Shown: positions 1 to 9,667 of the stretch, one piece after another
How the letters are laid out: each line of letters begins with the position of its first letter
Numbering within the stretch: position 1 is the first letter of the stretch
Assembly: GCA_030411725.1 (NCBI GenBank)
Contig: MU839834.1
Location: forward strand, 1,426,001-1,490,000
Origin: Echria macrotheca
Lineage: Eukaryota; Ascomycota; Sordariomycetes; Sordariales; Schizotheciaceae
DNA: 64,000 bases
Reading direction: 5' to 3'
Program-made: the position numbers and the translations under genes
The notes under the pieces: generated by a model
Seen by the model: only the letters and a program-made list of their open reading frames with translations
Databases searched by the model: none
What the model was told of the DNA's origin: nothing

Positions 1-72
1 CCACCAAGATCGTAGATAAGAACGTTGCGCTCCTTGCCGGACTTGCCGGAGCCAAGACCGTAGGCAATGGCA

Positions 73-104
<32 letters not shown>

Positions 105-826
105 GTTCATGCCAGAGATGGCACCGGCATCCTTGGTGGCCTGACGCTGATTGTCGTTGAAATAGGCGGGCACGGTAATGACAGCCTTCTCAACCTTCTT
201 GCCGAGCTTGACCTCGGCGATCTCCTTCATCTGTTGGCGGGGATGTCAGCCTCTGACCAAGCAAATCTGCATGCTCAGACTAACCTTCGTAAGAACCATA
301 GCAGAGATCTCCTGGGGGGAGAAGGAGTGGGTGCTGCCAAGGTACTCGACCTCGACCTTGGGGTTGCCCTGGCCATCATCGATGACCTTGAATGGCCACG
401 ACTCCATATCCTTCTTGACGGTCGGGTCATCGAAGCGGCGACCAATAAGACGCCTAATTAGGGATTGCGGTTAGCGATCAGATTCATCATATCGGCGACT
501 GATAGGCGCATACTTGACATCGAAGACGGTGTTGCGGGGGTTCATGGCGGCCTGGTTCTTGGCCGCCTCACCGATCAAGCGCTCATTGTCGGTGAACGAG
601 ACGAACGACGGGGTGGTGAAGCTACCCTGCTCGTTGGCAATGATTTCGACATTGGTACCCTCATACGTCGCAACGCAAGAGTAGGTTGTGCCTGTGATGG
701 AGAATTGCGGTCAGAAAATGCGCCCAACGATTCCGGGCTCGCCCCTCGTTCGGGCGCGGGGAGCCAGCGGGAGCACGACGCACCAAGATCAATGCCAATG
801 GCACCATCGTAAACCTCGTCTGCCAT
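1..826 (-). CDS. Hsp70 family chaperone, cytosolic SSA type (N-terminal part; runs off the window)
   Basis: ATP-dependent chaperone of the cytosol and nucleus that binds unfolded polypeptides in cycles driven by J-proteins and exchange factors. The translation opens MADEVYDGAIGIDLG and continues TTYSCVATYEG, the phosphate-1 loop of the Hsp70 ATPase. Further on come ITVPAYFNDNQRQATKDAG, NVLRIINEPTAAAIAYGLG and the start of the phosphate-2 DLGG motif, at the window edge. Exons on the minus strand are 826-784, 691-514, 453-285 and 230-<1, with introns 692-783, 454-513 and 231-284 (GT..AG), and the phases join cleanly. About 206 of the roughly 650 residues usual for the family are present. The absence of a signal or transit peptide and the MADEVYDGAIGIDLG start favour a cytosolic SSA/HSP70-1 type over mitochondrial or ER paralogues. 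The early intron after codon 14 is of the kind often seen in fungal Hsp70 genes. Confidence 0.96.
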
Positions 827-927
827 CTTGATGGGTTTTGGTATAATGAGACAAAGGTTTAATGGATGGTGAGGTGAAGCTTGCGCGAGAGAGAAAGGCG
901 ATGCGGCGTGGGGTAGTAGGCAGGTGC

Positions 928-956
928 GAAGTTCTTATTCTCGAAATTTTTGGGAA
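928..956. promoter_or_regulatory. Candidate heat-shock element in the hsp70 promoter
   Basis: About 110 bp upstream of the Hsp70 start codon there is an inverted pair TTCtcGAA (938-945), flanked by GAA at 928-930, TTC at 932-934 and GAA at 954-956. HSF sites are arrays of nGAAn units in alternating orientation. Only the central pair has perfect spacing, so this is an imperfect element. A CCCCT/AGGGG stress-type pentamer lies at 1011-1015. The 984-bp gap 827-1810 is the shared promoter of Hsp70 and eIF4E and shows no other gene. Confidence 0.45.
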
Positions 957-1810
957 ACGGTGAATTTTTTTTTGCAGCCAAGCCGAGGGCCCCACATATC
1001 CCCACCCGATCCCCTGACTGCGGCAAAGCGGGTTTCCCTCCAAGGCCAGGCTTCCCAGCGACAGAATAGCTGGTACACAGCGAACGAGGTGCCCGATTTC
1101 ACTTCCAGGTGCCTCGGACAGGGCTTGTGGATGGCTTTTATCTGGTCAAAACAGCTGTGAATAATTACCACAAGGCATAGTGTACAAAGCGATACGTCTT
1201 TTTATTTCTCCAAAAGCCTTTCGAGAGGTTTAGATCCCTAAACATTATGTAAGTTGGCCTATCTTCGGACACTTGCAGAACTTCTGGGTTAGTGTGTACC
1301 TCTTTTTCCTGTGTCTCGAGAGCCTAGGCTTACTCGAGCGCCCCGCCTCGCCCACCGCCTTCTCCACGTGACTCCTCATGTGAGAAAACCCCCGCCACAA
1401 AGTTTGGCGGGAGCAGGACCCCTGCGAACGGAAGGTTTCACGTCGCTTGTGGCTGAGAGAAGGTTCAGTCTTTTTGCGATCGCCTCAGAAAACAAACCAT
1501 TTGCAACAACGACCGTACCGACCTACCCTCGACGATTTCTAGAGCGACGATTGCCTGGAGCAAGGTCGCGCTTTCATTTCGAGAACAAGGCTCATTTTAG
1601 TCAAGAACACCTGCCGCTATCGTGCGCTTTCCCGGCCGAATCTTTCTAGCCCAAGTCGCAGAACCCGCAAGCGCTTTGCGCTTTCCACACCCCGCCATAC
1701 CGACTGGTCTTTTTTCGACTTCCGACACAAAACCCCGGACACTGCATTGCCACAACCTTCACCCTGCTATCTAGACCCATCCGACTCGATTTCGAAACTA
1801 CTGTCTCAAG

Positions 1811-2671
1811 ATGTCGGAGCAAGTCGATCTCACCACTATCCCTATCTCGCCCGACGGCGGGGCCCACGAGGCCGGTTCTTCGACTGAGGATGCCGGAAAG
1901 AAGGTGACTGTCTTCCACGACAAGGACAACTTCAACGTCAAGCATCCCCTCTCAAACCGGTGGACGCTTTGGTTCACAAAGCCGGCCAGCGGAAAGGTTT
2001 GTAGCCCGATCCAACCCATGGTCTCTGTACGGTGTCGCTAACAGCTTGCCAGGGTGATAACTGGAATGACTTGCTCAAAGAGGTCATTACCTTCGAGTCC
2101 GTCGAAGAGTTCTGGGGCATCTATGTAGGTCTCTCAAGGGCGAGCCGGTCCACCGAAAGTAACGACTAACCACGGACGCTAGAACAATATCGCTCCGGTC
2201 TCCGATCTTGCTCTGAAGTCTGACTACCACCTGTTCAAGGAGGGAGTACGACCAGAGTGGGAGGACCCGCAAAACAAGCATGGCGGCAAGTGGTCATACC
2301 AGTTCAAGGACAAGCGCTCGGTCAACATCGACGAGCTGTGGCTGCACACGATGCTCGCGGCGATCGGCGAGACGCTGGAGGATGAGGAGGACGGAGAGGT
2401 CATGGGCGTGGTGGTCAACGTCCGCAAGGCCTTCTTCCGGATCGGCGTCTGGACGCGCACCATAGGAAAGAGCATTCCCGGCCGTGGTGACGGCGACATC
2501 GCCGGTGGCAAGGGCCGGTCGACCGATAAGGGCAGGGAGATCCTACTTGCTATTGGCAAGCGCTTCAAGGACGTCCTCAAGCTCCCGCCCAGCGAGGTGC
2601 TCGAGTTTTCCGGACACACGGACAGCGCGCACAGCGGCAGCACCCGAGCCAAGGCAAAGTTTACTGTCTAG
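1811..2671 (+). CDS. Translation initiation factor eIF4E (mRNA cap-binding protein)
   Basis: Binds the 7-methylguanosine cap of mRNA and recruits eIF4G, so it gates cap-dependent translation in the cytosol. Three exons, 1811-1996, 2053-2124 and 2183-2671, with introns 1997-2052 and 2125-2182, give 248 residues. The family signature is clear: HPLSNRWTLWFTKP (cap-pocket Trp), WNDLLKEVITFESVEEFWGIYNNI (eIF4G-binding face, with the WG dipeptide), LFKEGVRPEWEDPQNKHGGKW (second cap-stacking Trp and the Glu), VVVNVRKAFFRIGVWTR, and the C-terminal HTDSAHSGSTRAKAKFTV. The N-terminal 40 residues are acidic and variable, as usual. The start is chosen at the first in-frame ATG after a pyrimidine-rich leader. 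Length and motifs match class I eIF4E, so a 4E-HP-type paralogue is unlikely. Confidence 0.96.
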
Positions 2672-3514
2672 AATGCTGTCTAGTCGGCGGCCATGGGCTT
2701 TGGGCCAGGGGCAGTGGTCTTTACACCTCTTTCCGTTTAAGTCATGATAGATTCCCCCCACGGTTGTAATTGGTGCGGTGTGTGTGGACCATTGGACCGG
2801 CCATGGCGAATATGAGTATTTCACAGAGGTCTTTTTCCCAATGGAGGACTCAGCCAAAAGGAAAAAAAAGTGAAAAGAAGGGATTTGACTGGGGCCCATA
2901 TCCGTGGGCGTTTGTCATTCAGGAGGGGAGTTGTAGACATGGGGCAGGTTTATTTTTGCTAGCTTTTACATGACATTTTGTGGTGCTGATTTTTGCGCAC
3001 CGGGAAAGGCTTTCATGCTGGCGTTTGCTTTGTGTACCCGGATCTGTCGGGTCCAAGCTAGGTACGCTCACGGGCAGACAGTGGTGCTTTATCTTATTAG
3101 TATGTCATGGTCGGGCTGAGGAATCAATATTTCGTGACATACGCCAGGTTTCTGGACACAGAGACGAGACGGTGGGCTGCCTCGGAATATCTCCACGCTG
3201 TCTGTGTCGGAGTCATGCGGCCAGGGGATGGCTGGCTGTAATGATCTTGTATGCTTTCCTGTGATTCCAATCTGAATAAATGAATGCTGCCAGTATGTGA
3301 ATATGTACATTACAGCTTCTATGTACAGACACGCCAAACGCACTCGTTGAAACATTCAACCCGCGCTCTTCAATGTCTGATGAACCAACCTCCCGCTCTA
3401 CATTTACCCTGTGATACCCCGACAACCGGAGTACACCAAACAGCCTTCCCTCCCCCAAATCCGCTCTAGTATCAAAGTGTAGGTAGATTGGTATCCAGAA
3501 CTGGAAAAAAATAT
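2672..3514. other. Convergent 3' intergenic region, no gene seen
   Basis: The 843 bp between the eIF4E stop and the stop of the minus-strand synthetase hold only short, compositionally unconvincing ORFs. The sequence is presumably the two 3' UTRs; no repeat or RNA gene was recognised. Confidence 0.6.
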
Positions 3515-5605
3515 CTACATCTCATCCCCGCTAAACTCATCCTGAAAGATATCTTTTACCAGCTGCTTCTTGTTGATCTTGCCCATGGCATTTCGGGGGA
3601 TGTGCGACACGACCTTGAGCACCTGGGGAATCTTGTAGTTGGCCAGCCGGCCCTTGAGCGCGCGCCGCATGTCGAGCGGCGTCCACCGGCCGTCAGGGAC
3701 GTGGTCCCGGTCGAGGATGACGACGGCGCCCACCTTTTGGCCCCACTTGCCCGAGGGCACGGCCAGTACCGCCACCTCGGCGACCTGCGGCAGCGAGAGC
3801 ATCTCGCGCTCGACCTCGAGCGCCGATACCTTTTCGCCGCCGCTCTTGATGATGTCGGCGCTGCGGCGGCCGAGGATGAAGTACATGTCGCCGCGCGTCC
3901 AGTCTTTCTGGCTCGGTAGGGTGCTTCGTCCGGCGGATGCGACTGGCCGGCGTACCGCGACGTCGCCCGTCTTGAACCACTGCCCGCGGCCGTCCTTAGA
4001 GTCCACGAATTCCTTGGCTGTCGCCTCGGGGTTCCGCCAGTATTCTGCAAAAATGGTGGGACCTCGGAGTTGAATTTCGCCGACGCGTTCCCTACCATCG
4101 GCGTCGCGCTCGTGGCCCTTCTCGATAACCTGGTGTGTGTCGACATCCACAAGCCGAGCTTCAACTCCGGGTAACGGCCAGCCTACCGAGCCGTCGACCC
4201 GATCCGCCACGTCCAGCCCGCAGCTCAGCGCCATGCCCACCTCGGTCATACCAAAACGTTCTAGAAGGACGTTACCACCGCTCAGGTCGGACCACGCTCG
4301 CTTGATTGGGGTTGGCAGGGCGGCAGATCCGGAGATGGCGAGGCGCAGGTTCGCTGGGCTAATGGCAATGCGTGTCGCGCTTTGCATGTCGGGGTCCAGC
4401 GTCTTGTGGGTGGCAAGTAGGCGTGAATAGACGGTGGGCACCACAGTGAAGAATGTGATTTTCTCCAGTCGACTGAATGGGGATTGCGAATCTGGGTCGG
4501 GGGTCTGGTCTGGGGTGAGGAACGGCGCGGCGAACCGCTTCCACACCGCATCCGCATTAAAGGGAAAGAGAAACTCTATCGTGCTACCGGCGAAGAGGGG
4601 GGTAAACACGGCGTTGATGGTGCCGTGGATGTGGTGTAGCGGCAGCACATGGAGCAGATGGTCGGATGGTGAGTATTCCCAAGCTTGCAGAAGTGACCGA
4701 GCTTGCGCTGTCATAACGGATTGTGGTAGCAGGACGCCTTTCTGTGTTGCCCCTCAAGTCAGAAAACCAGCACAGCCGGGCCGGGACAAGTCATGGGGAA
4801 CATACCGGTCGATTTGTTGTGCCCGAAGTGTAGAGCATCATGCCGGCGCCGCCCGGTTTTGTCTTCTCCAGACTGACCTTATCGTAAGACCCGCCGCCTT
4901 GGTGCTTGGTGAGCTGGAGGTAGATCGGATCAACATCCAGATCGGTTCTGAGGACTTCCTGGGCCTTGGCCGAGAACTTGGCGGATGACAAAAGCATCAA
5001 TGCCTCGCTGTGATTCAGGATGTACTGGAGCTCCGGAGCTGGGAAGGCCGGGGACAAGGGCACAGCAATCGACTTGGCGGCGAGGATGGCCAGGAGGGTG
5101 ACTTGGGTGATTCCAAGTTAGCTGGAGCTGTTGGCTGGCCAGCAGGGCGTCCGGACCGGGAAGACAATGACGGCTTACCTACATAGTCGTAGCTGTTCTC
5201 GACGAGGAAGGCGATGCGCTCTCCGTCGATGTCAGCCCTCCCGGCCGCCTCGTACAGGCGGTTCCGGGCGCGACAGACATCGCCAAGCAGCTCCCCGTAG
5301 TGGAAACGGCGGCCGCTCCCGGAGTGTATCACAACGGTCGAGTCGGGATCATGGCGGGCAATTGCCTCGAAGACCGGCAGGCGCGGAAGGGAGGAGAGCA
5401 TCCTGACGATGCCGAAGCCAATGCTCACGCCAACGCCAGAAGCAGCGCCAAAGCGAAAGCCAACGCCCAGGCCAGCACCAGCACCGACTCCTAGAGGTCC
5501 AGAACGTGTTCCCACGGCAGATCGGCGCAGACAGTGAGCGGGGGAGAGGGTTACAGCGGATGCCCGGGAACTAAATCTCCTGCCGAGGGCAGCGGCAAAG
5601 GACAT
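3515..5605 (-). CDS. Acyl-CoA synthetase, malonyl-CoA synthetase (ACSF3/AAE13) type, probably mitochondrial
   Basis: ANL-superfamily enzyme that adenylates a carboxylate and transfers it to CoA. The closest recognisable type uses malonate or methylmalonate in mitochondria, feeding malonyl-CoA to mitochondrial fatty-acid synthesis or detoxifying malonate. Three exons (5605-5179, 5101-4806, 4741-3515; introns 5102-5178 and 4742-4805) give 649 residues, somewhat longer than the roughly 580 of ACSF3. The N-terminus is Arg/Ala/Ser-rich without acids, like a mitochondrial presequence, followed by a Gly/Ala/Val-rich stretch. Motifs seen are the P-loop YTSGTTNRPKGV across exon 2/3, LPLHHIHGT, FGMTEVGMAL, the GDVA hinge region, SADIIKSGGEKVSALEVE and the C-terminal catalytic Lys in PRNAMGKINKKQL. 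The GGxKVSALEVE stretch is what points to ACSF3 rather than long-chain or acetate enzymes. Substrate remains inferred. Confidence 0.85.
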
Positions 5606-6386
5606 CGGGGGAAAAGGGGGGAGGGAGGAAAGGGCCGAGGCCGGACGGGGTTGCGGTCAGACTTATAGTGAAGTCGTCGTTGTACTTTCGGGATGCTAGA
5701 TTGCTGTCTCTATTTGGCGATCCTCGGGTATAGGTGTGCCAGTGTGAGCGGGCTCGGGCTCGGCCGGTAACAGCGTCGCACTTTTGCTCTCAGCAGCGGC
5801 GTCTGCAGGGGTGAGAGGGTGGGAAAAGACCATGACAGCTGGTTGCGGGTCCCGAGTGCCGAGTCCGGCGCGGCCTACTTCTTTCTCCGGGAGATGCAGC
5901 CGGCAAATTGGGGCTCTATTATTTTGGAGACTGGTCGATTTTTCGCCTTTAAGACACGGCTCTGCGAATGACGACACGGAAACGCAAAAGTCTTTTTTTG
6001 GATTGCGACGGCGGACGCAGGCGCGGGGGTGTGTGTGAGCGTGCTGTTGCAGTCGGGACGTGGGGAACTCCATGCTCTGACGCTTGGATTTCTCGCGGAT
6101 TTTCCACTTGGGCGCCCTCCTGATTGGCTCGCCTGAGGGGGAACTACATTCGCAACCTCGACACGACACCATCTCGCCCAGAACTCGCTTGGCTTTCTGC
6201 CGGTCACAGTTTTGGCGTGTGCGACTGCCGACGACCTCGACTCCTTTGCTACCTTTGGCCGCCGGGCAGCCCAGGCTGACGAGCACCCAAGTCCCACCAC
6301 AGCGAGCCCGACAATTGCGCAAGACCAGTCGATTGGAAGCTCCCGGCCCATCCATTTCATTCAGCCTGCCTTTTCCTTTCTCTCCC
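5606..6386. promoter_or_regulatory. Divergent promoter region between the synthetase and BolA genes
   Basis: 781 bp between two divergent start codons that both appear to encode mitochondrial proteins. Several long ORFs cross it in both directions but overlap each other and carry no recognisable domain. I treat it as leader and promoter sequence. Confidence 0.5.
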
Positions 6387-6889
6387 ATGTTTCGCCGTGC
6401 CGCTGTCAGCCTCGCGCGTGCAGCCCCCCGTCGTCCGCTCTCGACAATGGCTACGGAATCCCAATCCCAGACCCCGGTGGAGGACACTATAAGGCAAAAG
6501 GTGCGTGAGCTAGGTAGCGTCCAGACCCCAGCTACCAGGGCCAGGAGGGTGGGCACGAAAGCGGTACGGAGTACTTATTCCTTTTCTTCCTTTACCCATT
6601 GGTTTAGATCACGGCGGCTTTGCAACCCACCACGTTTGAGATCTACAATGACTCGCACCTCCACGCCCACCACAAGGCCATGGAGGGTAGCACCTCGAGG
6701 GAGACGCACTTCCGCCTCGTCATCACGTCCTCGGCCTTCCGGTCCAAGATGCAGCCGGCCCGCCACCGCCTCATCTACTCTCTCCTCAAGGATGAAATGG
6801 CCAAAGAAGGCGGCATACACGCCCTGCAGCTTCGCACCATGACGCCCGAGGAAGAGGAAAAGAGGAAGCAGGCCGAGGCCACCGCATAA
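6387..6889 (+). CDS. BolA family protein (BolA1/Uvi31-like), mitochondrial presequence
   Basis: BolA proteins partner monothiol glutaredoxins and help assemble or transfer [4Fe-4S] clusters. Two exons, 6387-6500 and 6608-6889 (intron 6501-6607), give 131 residues. Residues about 45-120 are the BolA domain: TFEIYNDSHLHAHHKAM, then SRETHFRLVITSSAF, RHRLIYSLLKDEM and GGIHALQLRTMTPEE. The conserved His cluster and the helix-turn-helix-like RHRLIYSLL segment are present. The first 20 residues (MFRRAAVSLARAAPRRPLST) are a typical cleavable mitochondrial presequence. A second in-frame ATG at 6447 has a far better initiation context (ACAATGG) than the first (CCCATGT), so a cytosolic form may also be made. 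The class assignment to BolA1 rather than BolA3 rests on the ETHFRLVI and GGIHALQLRT stretches. Confidence 0.92.
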
Positions 6890-7098
6890 GTCATTCCATA
6901 GCACTTCGAAACCACTAAACATGATACCCGTGTAATATCCCGCTGCCGTTCATGAGCTAGCTTGTATTCTCTACCCCTGCTATTTGAGTACATGACATCA
7001 AGTCTGTTGAATCACAGTCCAAGTTATCCAAGTCACAAGTGGTACAGGGACCCGTCCCAGTCATCATCAGTATCAGGCGTGGACTGCCCCTGACCCAA

Positions 7099-9099
7099 CT
7101 AGGGCGCGGTAGAGCTTCCACCCGTCAACTTCATCGAAGAGCGTCTTCGGAGATACGCTTCAAACGTCTCCCTCTTTCTCTTGGACTTGTTTGTCGTGGC
7201 AGTGCTGGAGGGCTGTGGTGTGCCGGTATCCCTCCTTCTTCGTAGTACAGACTCATCCAGACCACGCTGCTGCATCGGTCGAACATCGCTCGCGACGGAG
7301 TTGGCCCCTGGGCTTGGGCCACGGTTGGAATTTTGTACAAGGCTATTCACAGATTTCTCCCGCTCATCCTGGCCCCCGATCCGCTTGGACTTGGCTGCCG
7401 ATGCCGAGGGCGGACGGCTTTCGGCGCTGGGTTTCCGATTCACCTCTAGACGGGGCATATCCGTGCTTGAGTGTGATGGCTTTCTGGCTGTCAACGCAGA
7501 CCCAATGCCTCCCGTCCTGGAATCACTTGATCGAGAATATTTGCTGGGCGGATCGATCCAATTCTCGTCGACAAGGTCTGAGGTAAGCTCGGGAGAATGC
7601 GCAGCTGGTTTTGCTCTTGTGGCTGCCGCTTTCTTCGGCGCAGCCACATTATCGAGACGCTGAAGAGGCTTTTCTGCCAGGATTTTGGACCGCTCCACAC
7701 TCGGAGGACGTGAACGGCCGCTTAGCTCCTCTCGAATCATGCGGGCCTCGTCAGCATGCTTCTCGAGAACGTTGTCGATGTTTTCCCGAGTCAGAACACA
7801 GTTGATATAAACCGGGTAGCCAACATTTTGGTTGTAATATTGGATAGCCGAGAGAATCCGGCTGGGGTTTTGCAGCACTGCGCTCTCGATGTAGGGAACG
7901 AATTCGGTGCACCATACACGAACAAAGTCGTCGTACAAAAATTCGGGAAGAGCCCGCCGGTCCTGCAAGTCCTTGAGACACATAACAGCGCGGATGAAAT
8001 CGTTGAGGCTGCATTTGAAATCCGGATATGCTACCAGAAAAGCGGTAAATGGCACCTGGGAAGGCGGCCCATTTGGTGGCAGCCTCTCTCTGGTACTGGA
8101 TAGTTCCAGAGGGGTGGGGGGTATGGCTGGTGGGAGATCGTGGTCTGTCCGACCGCGAGATGTCAACTCTACCCCCGGAGAAGTGGTAGCTTGTGTGGTG
8201 AAGCCTGGTATTGTCGAGGGAATTACCGACACCGACGAGTCCGGGATGGTGGGCGACAGTCGCGGTAGGGATGCAGTCAGTGCTGACTGTTGCGTTGTAG
8301 TACCCGGAACAATGCTCGGCTCATCAAACCGGTCTTTGATGTTCTTCATCAGACGTTGTCGCTTGGCTTCCGGCGGCTTCGCGGGTGTGTCTTCCGTCAT
8401 TGTGGAGGGAATGATCTGAGCGGACGGTGGGGTAGGCTCCAGGACAGCAGCCATGAAGGCAGCGGCCGGTCGAAAAACCGAAGGCTCCGTCATCGTGACG
8501 GCATTCGGTACTTGAATCTCCATGTCGATCGACTGCTGGCTGCTCATCGGCGGCGGAGAGCTCCGCACTTGCCGTGGTGGACGAGACGGTGACTTCTCGA
8601 ACTCCGGGCTGGGGGACAGAAGTTTCTTTCCTGTTTCTGTCTCGGCCTCGGGCACCGGGCCCCCATAGTTTGATGGTGTCCATGGTATGGGTATGGGCTC
8701 ATCCTCATCCTCCTCATCCGCCTGCTCCTCGTTTCCATTTGGCCGTGGGTTGAGTGATTGTATGGGACTTTGTTTTGTTGGACTCTGGATCGGTGTTTTA
8801 TGAGGCGGAGTCGGTTGCCTTTCAGCTGCCGATTGCTTTTCAGCGGCCGGTTGCTTTTCAGGTGTCGATTGCCTTTCCGCTGGTGGTCTTTTTGTTGACG
8901 GTGGTACAGCGCGGGGTTCCTCAGTGGGGATTTCCCTCAGATGCTCCAGGACCTCTTTCGGCACATTCTTGGTTGTCGCTCTCCAGGCTTCTTCCTGATC
9001 GAGCAGACTTTGTTGAACCTTGGGGATTCGTACCAAACGAGAGGGGATTGTCTGTCCACCAAATGCGGCCGGTGACCAGGTATGCACCGTGTGCGCCAT
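7099..9099 (-). CDS. Uncharacterised Pro/Ser-rich protein with one conserved-looking C-terminal helical module, probably nuclear
   Basis: Not identified. Single exon, 666 residues from the ATG at 9099 (context GCATGGC). The frame stays open upstream to 9291 but has no earlier ATG. Residues 1-60 (MAHTVHTWSPAAFGGQ, RIPKVQQSLLDQEEAWR) look structured. Residues about 60-390 are disordered, with Glu/Gln/Lys/Pro-rich imperfect repeats (PAERQ/PEKQ/AAEKQ) and many Ser/Thr-Pro sites. A compact segment around residues 400-500 reads FTAFLVAYPDF, then FIRAVMCLKDLQ, FLYDDFVRVWCTEFVPYIE and IQYYNQNVGYPVYI. The tail is disordered and ends in a basic SKRKRETFEAYLRRRSS stretch, a plausible nuclear localisation signal. 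The 'YPDF...YDDF' segment faintly recalls C-terminal modules of filamentous-fungal telomere/Est3-type proteins, but no OB-fold is visible and I do not assign a function. Confidence 0.7.
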   Translation of the reverse strand: MAHTVHTWSPAAFGGQTIPSRLVRIPKVQQSLLDQEEAWRATTKNVPKEVLEHLREIPTEEPRAVPPSTKRPPAERQSTPEKQPAAEKQSAAERQPTPPHKTPIQSPTKQSPIQSLNPRPNGNEEQADEEDEDEPIPIPWTPSNYGGPVPEAETETGKKLLSPSPEFEKSPSRPPRQVRSSPPPMSSQQSIDMEIQVPNAVTMTEPSVFRPAAAFMAAVLEPTPPSAQIIPSTMTEDTPAKPPEAKRQRLMKNIKDRFDEPSIVPGTTTQQSALTASLPRLSPTIPDSSVSVIPSTIPGFTTQATTSPGVELTSRGRTDHDLPPAIPPTPLELSSTRERLPPNGPPSQVPFTAFLVAYPDFKCSLNDFIRAVMCLKDLQDRRALPEFLYDDFVRVWCTEFVPYIESAVLQNPSRILSAIQYYNQNVGYPVYINCVLTRENIDNVLEKHADEARMIREELSGRSRPPSVERSKILAEKPLQRLDNVAAPKKAAATRAKPAAHSPELTSDLVDENWIDPPSKYSRSSDSRTGGIGSALTARKPSHSSTDMPRLEVNRKPSAESRPPSASAAKSKRIGGQDEREKSVNSLVQNSNRGPSPGANSVASDVRPMQQRGLDESVLRRRRDTGTPQPSSTATTNKSKRKRETFEAYLRRRSSMKLTGGSSTAP

Positions 9100-9667
9100 G
9101 CTAGCTGCCACACCTGTCGTTGTTTGAAGTTGGAAGATGACCAAAGCTGGAAACGCGACGCGGCGTGCTCCGAGACAGGGGTCGTCCAACGCCAGATCAC
9201 ATGCAGGGCTGTGCCTCGTGCCCCGCTGAACCCCTCCATCCGACTTGCTGCCTTGGGCAGACAGCTTTGTTACAGAATTTAGCCCCTGCACTGCAGTAAC
9301 GCAGCTCTTTTTTTGTTCAGCTATGCAGTGACGACATGCGGGTGCACCCCACCGACAGCCACCAAGGGCCGAGTCTTGGCGTAGTGACTAACCGAGTGCG
9401 GGCCGTTGAGCCATTCAAAATGGGCCATGTGAGGATGTCAACGCGTCGACAGCTGCCCACGTCATTCGTTGTCCGGCTTCTGTTGTCTTCGGTCGTCCTT
9501 TGCTAAGCAACCGCCTGCGTTAACAGCTCGGAATGCTTTCGCCGCCGCCCGCCACCCAAAGGCTATCCACCTTGCCCACGGGCTCTTGACAGCCCTAGTG
9601 CATCGGTCTTGCAGACGTCAAAACTCAAACTCAACGGAGACGTTTCGACTAGCAGCAGCATAGCGGC
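9100..9667. promoter_or_regulatory. Divergent promoter between the uncharacterised minus-strand gene and FAB1
   Basis: 568 bp between two start codons. It includes the likely leader of the minus-strand gene, with an upstream ATG at 9239 opening a frame that passes the real start out of frame. No RNA gene was recognised. Confidence 0.5.

Noticed and set aside
5696..6556. 286-codon minus-strand ORF between the synthetase and BolA genes
   Set aside because: Runs through the BolA first exon and promoter, has no domain, and its composition is unlike the neighbouring genes.
9100..9239. ATG at 9239 as start of the minus-strand gene before FAB1
   Set aside because: It opens a different frame, and no intron of credible length joins it to the main frame; treated as an upstream ORF.
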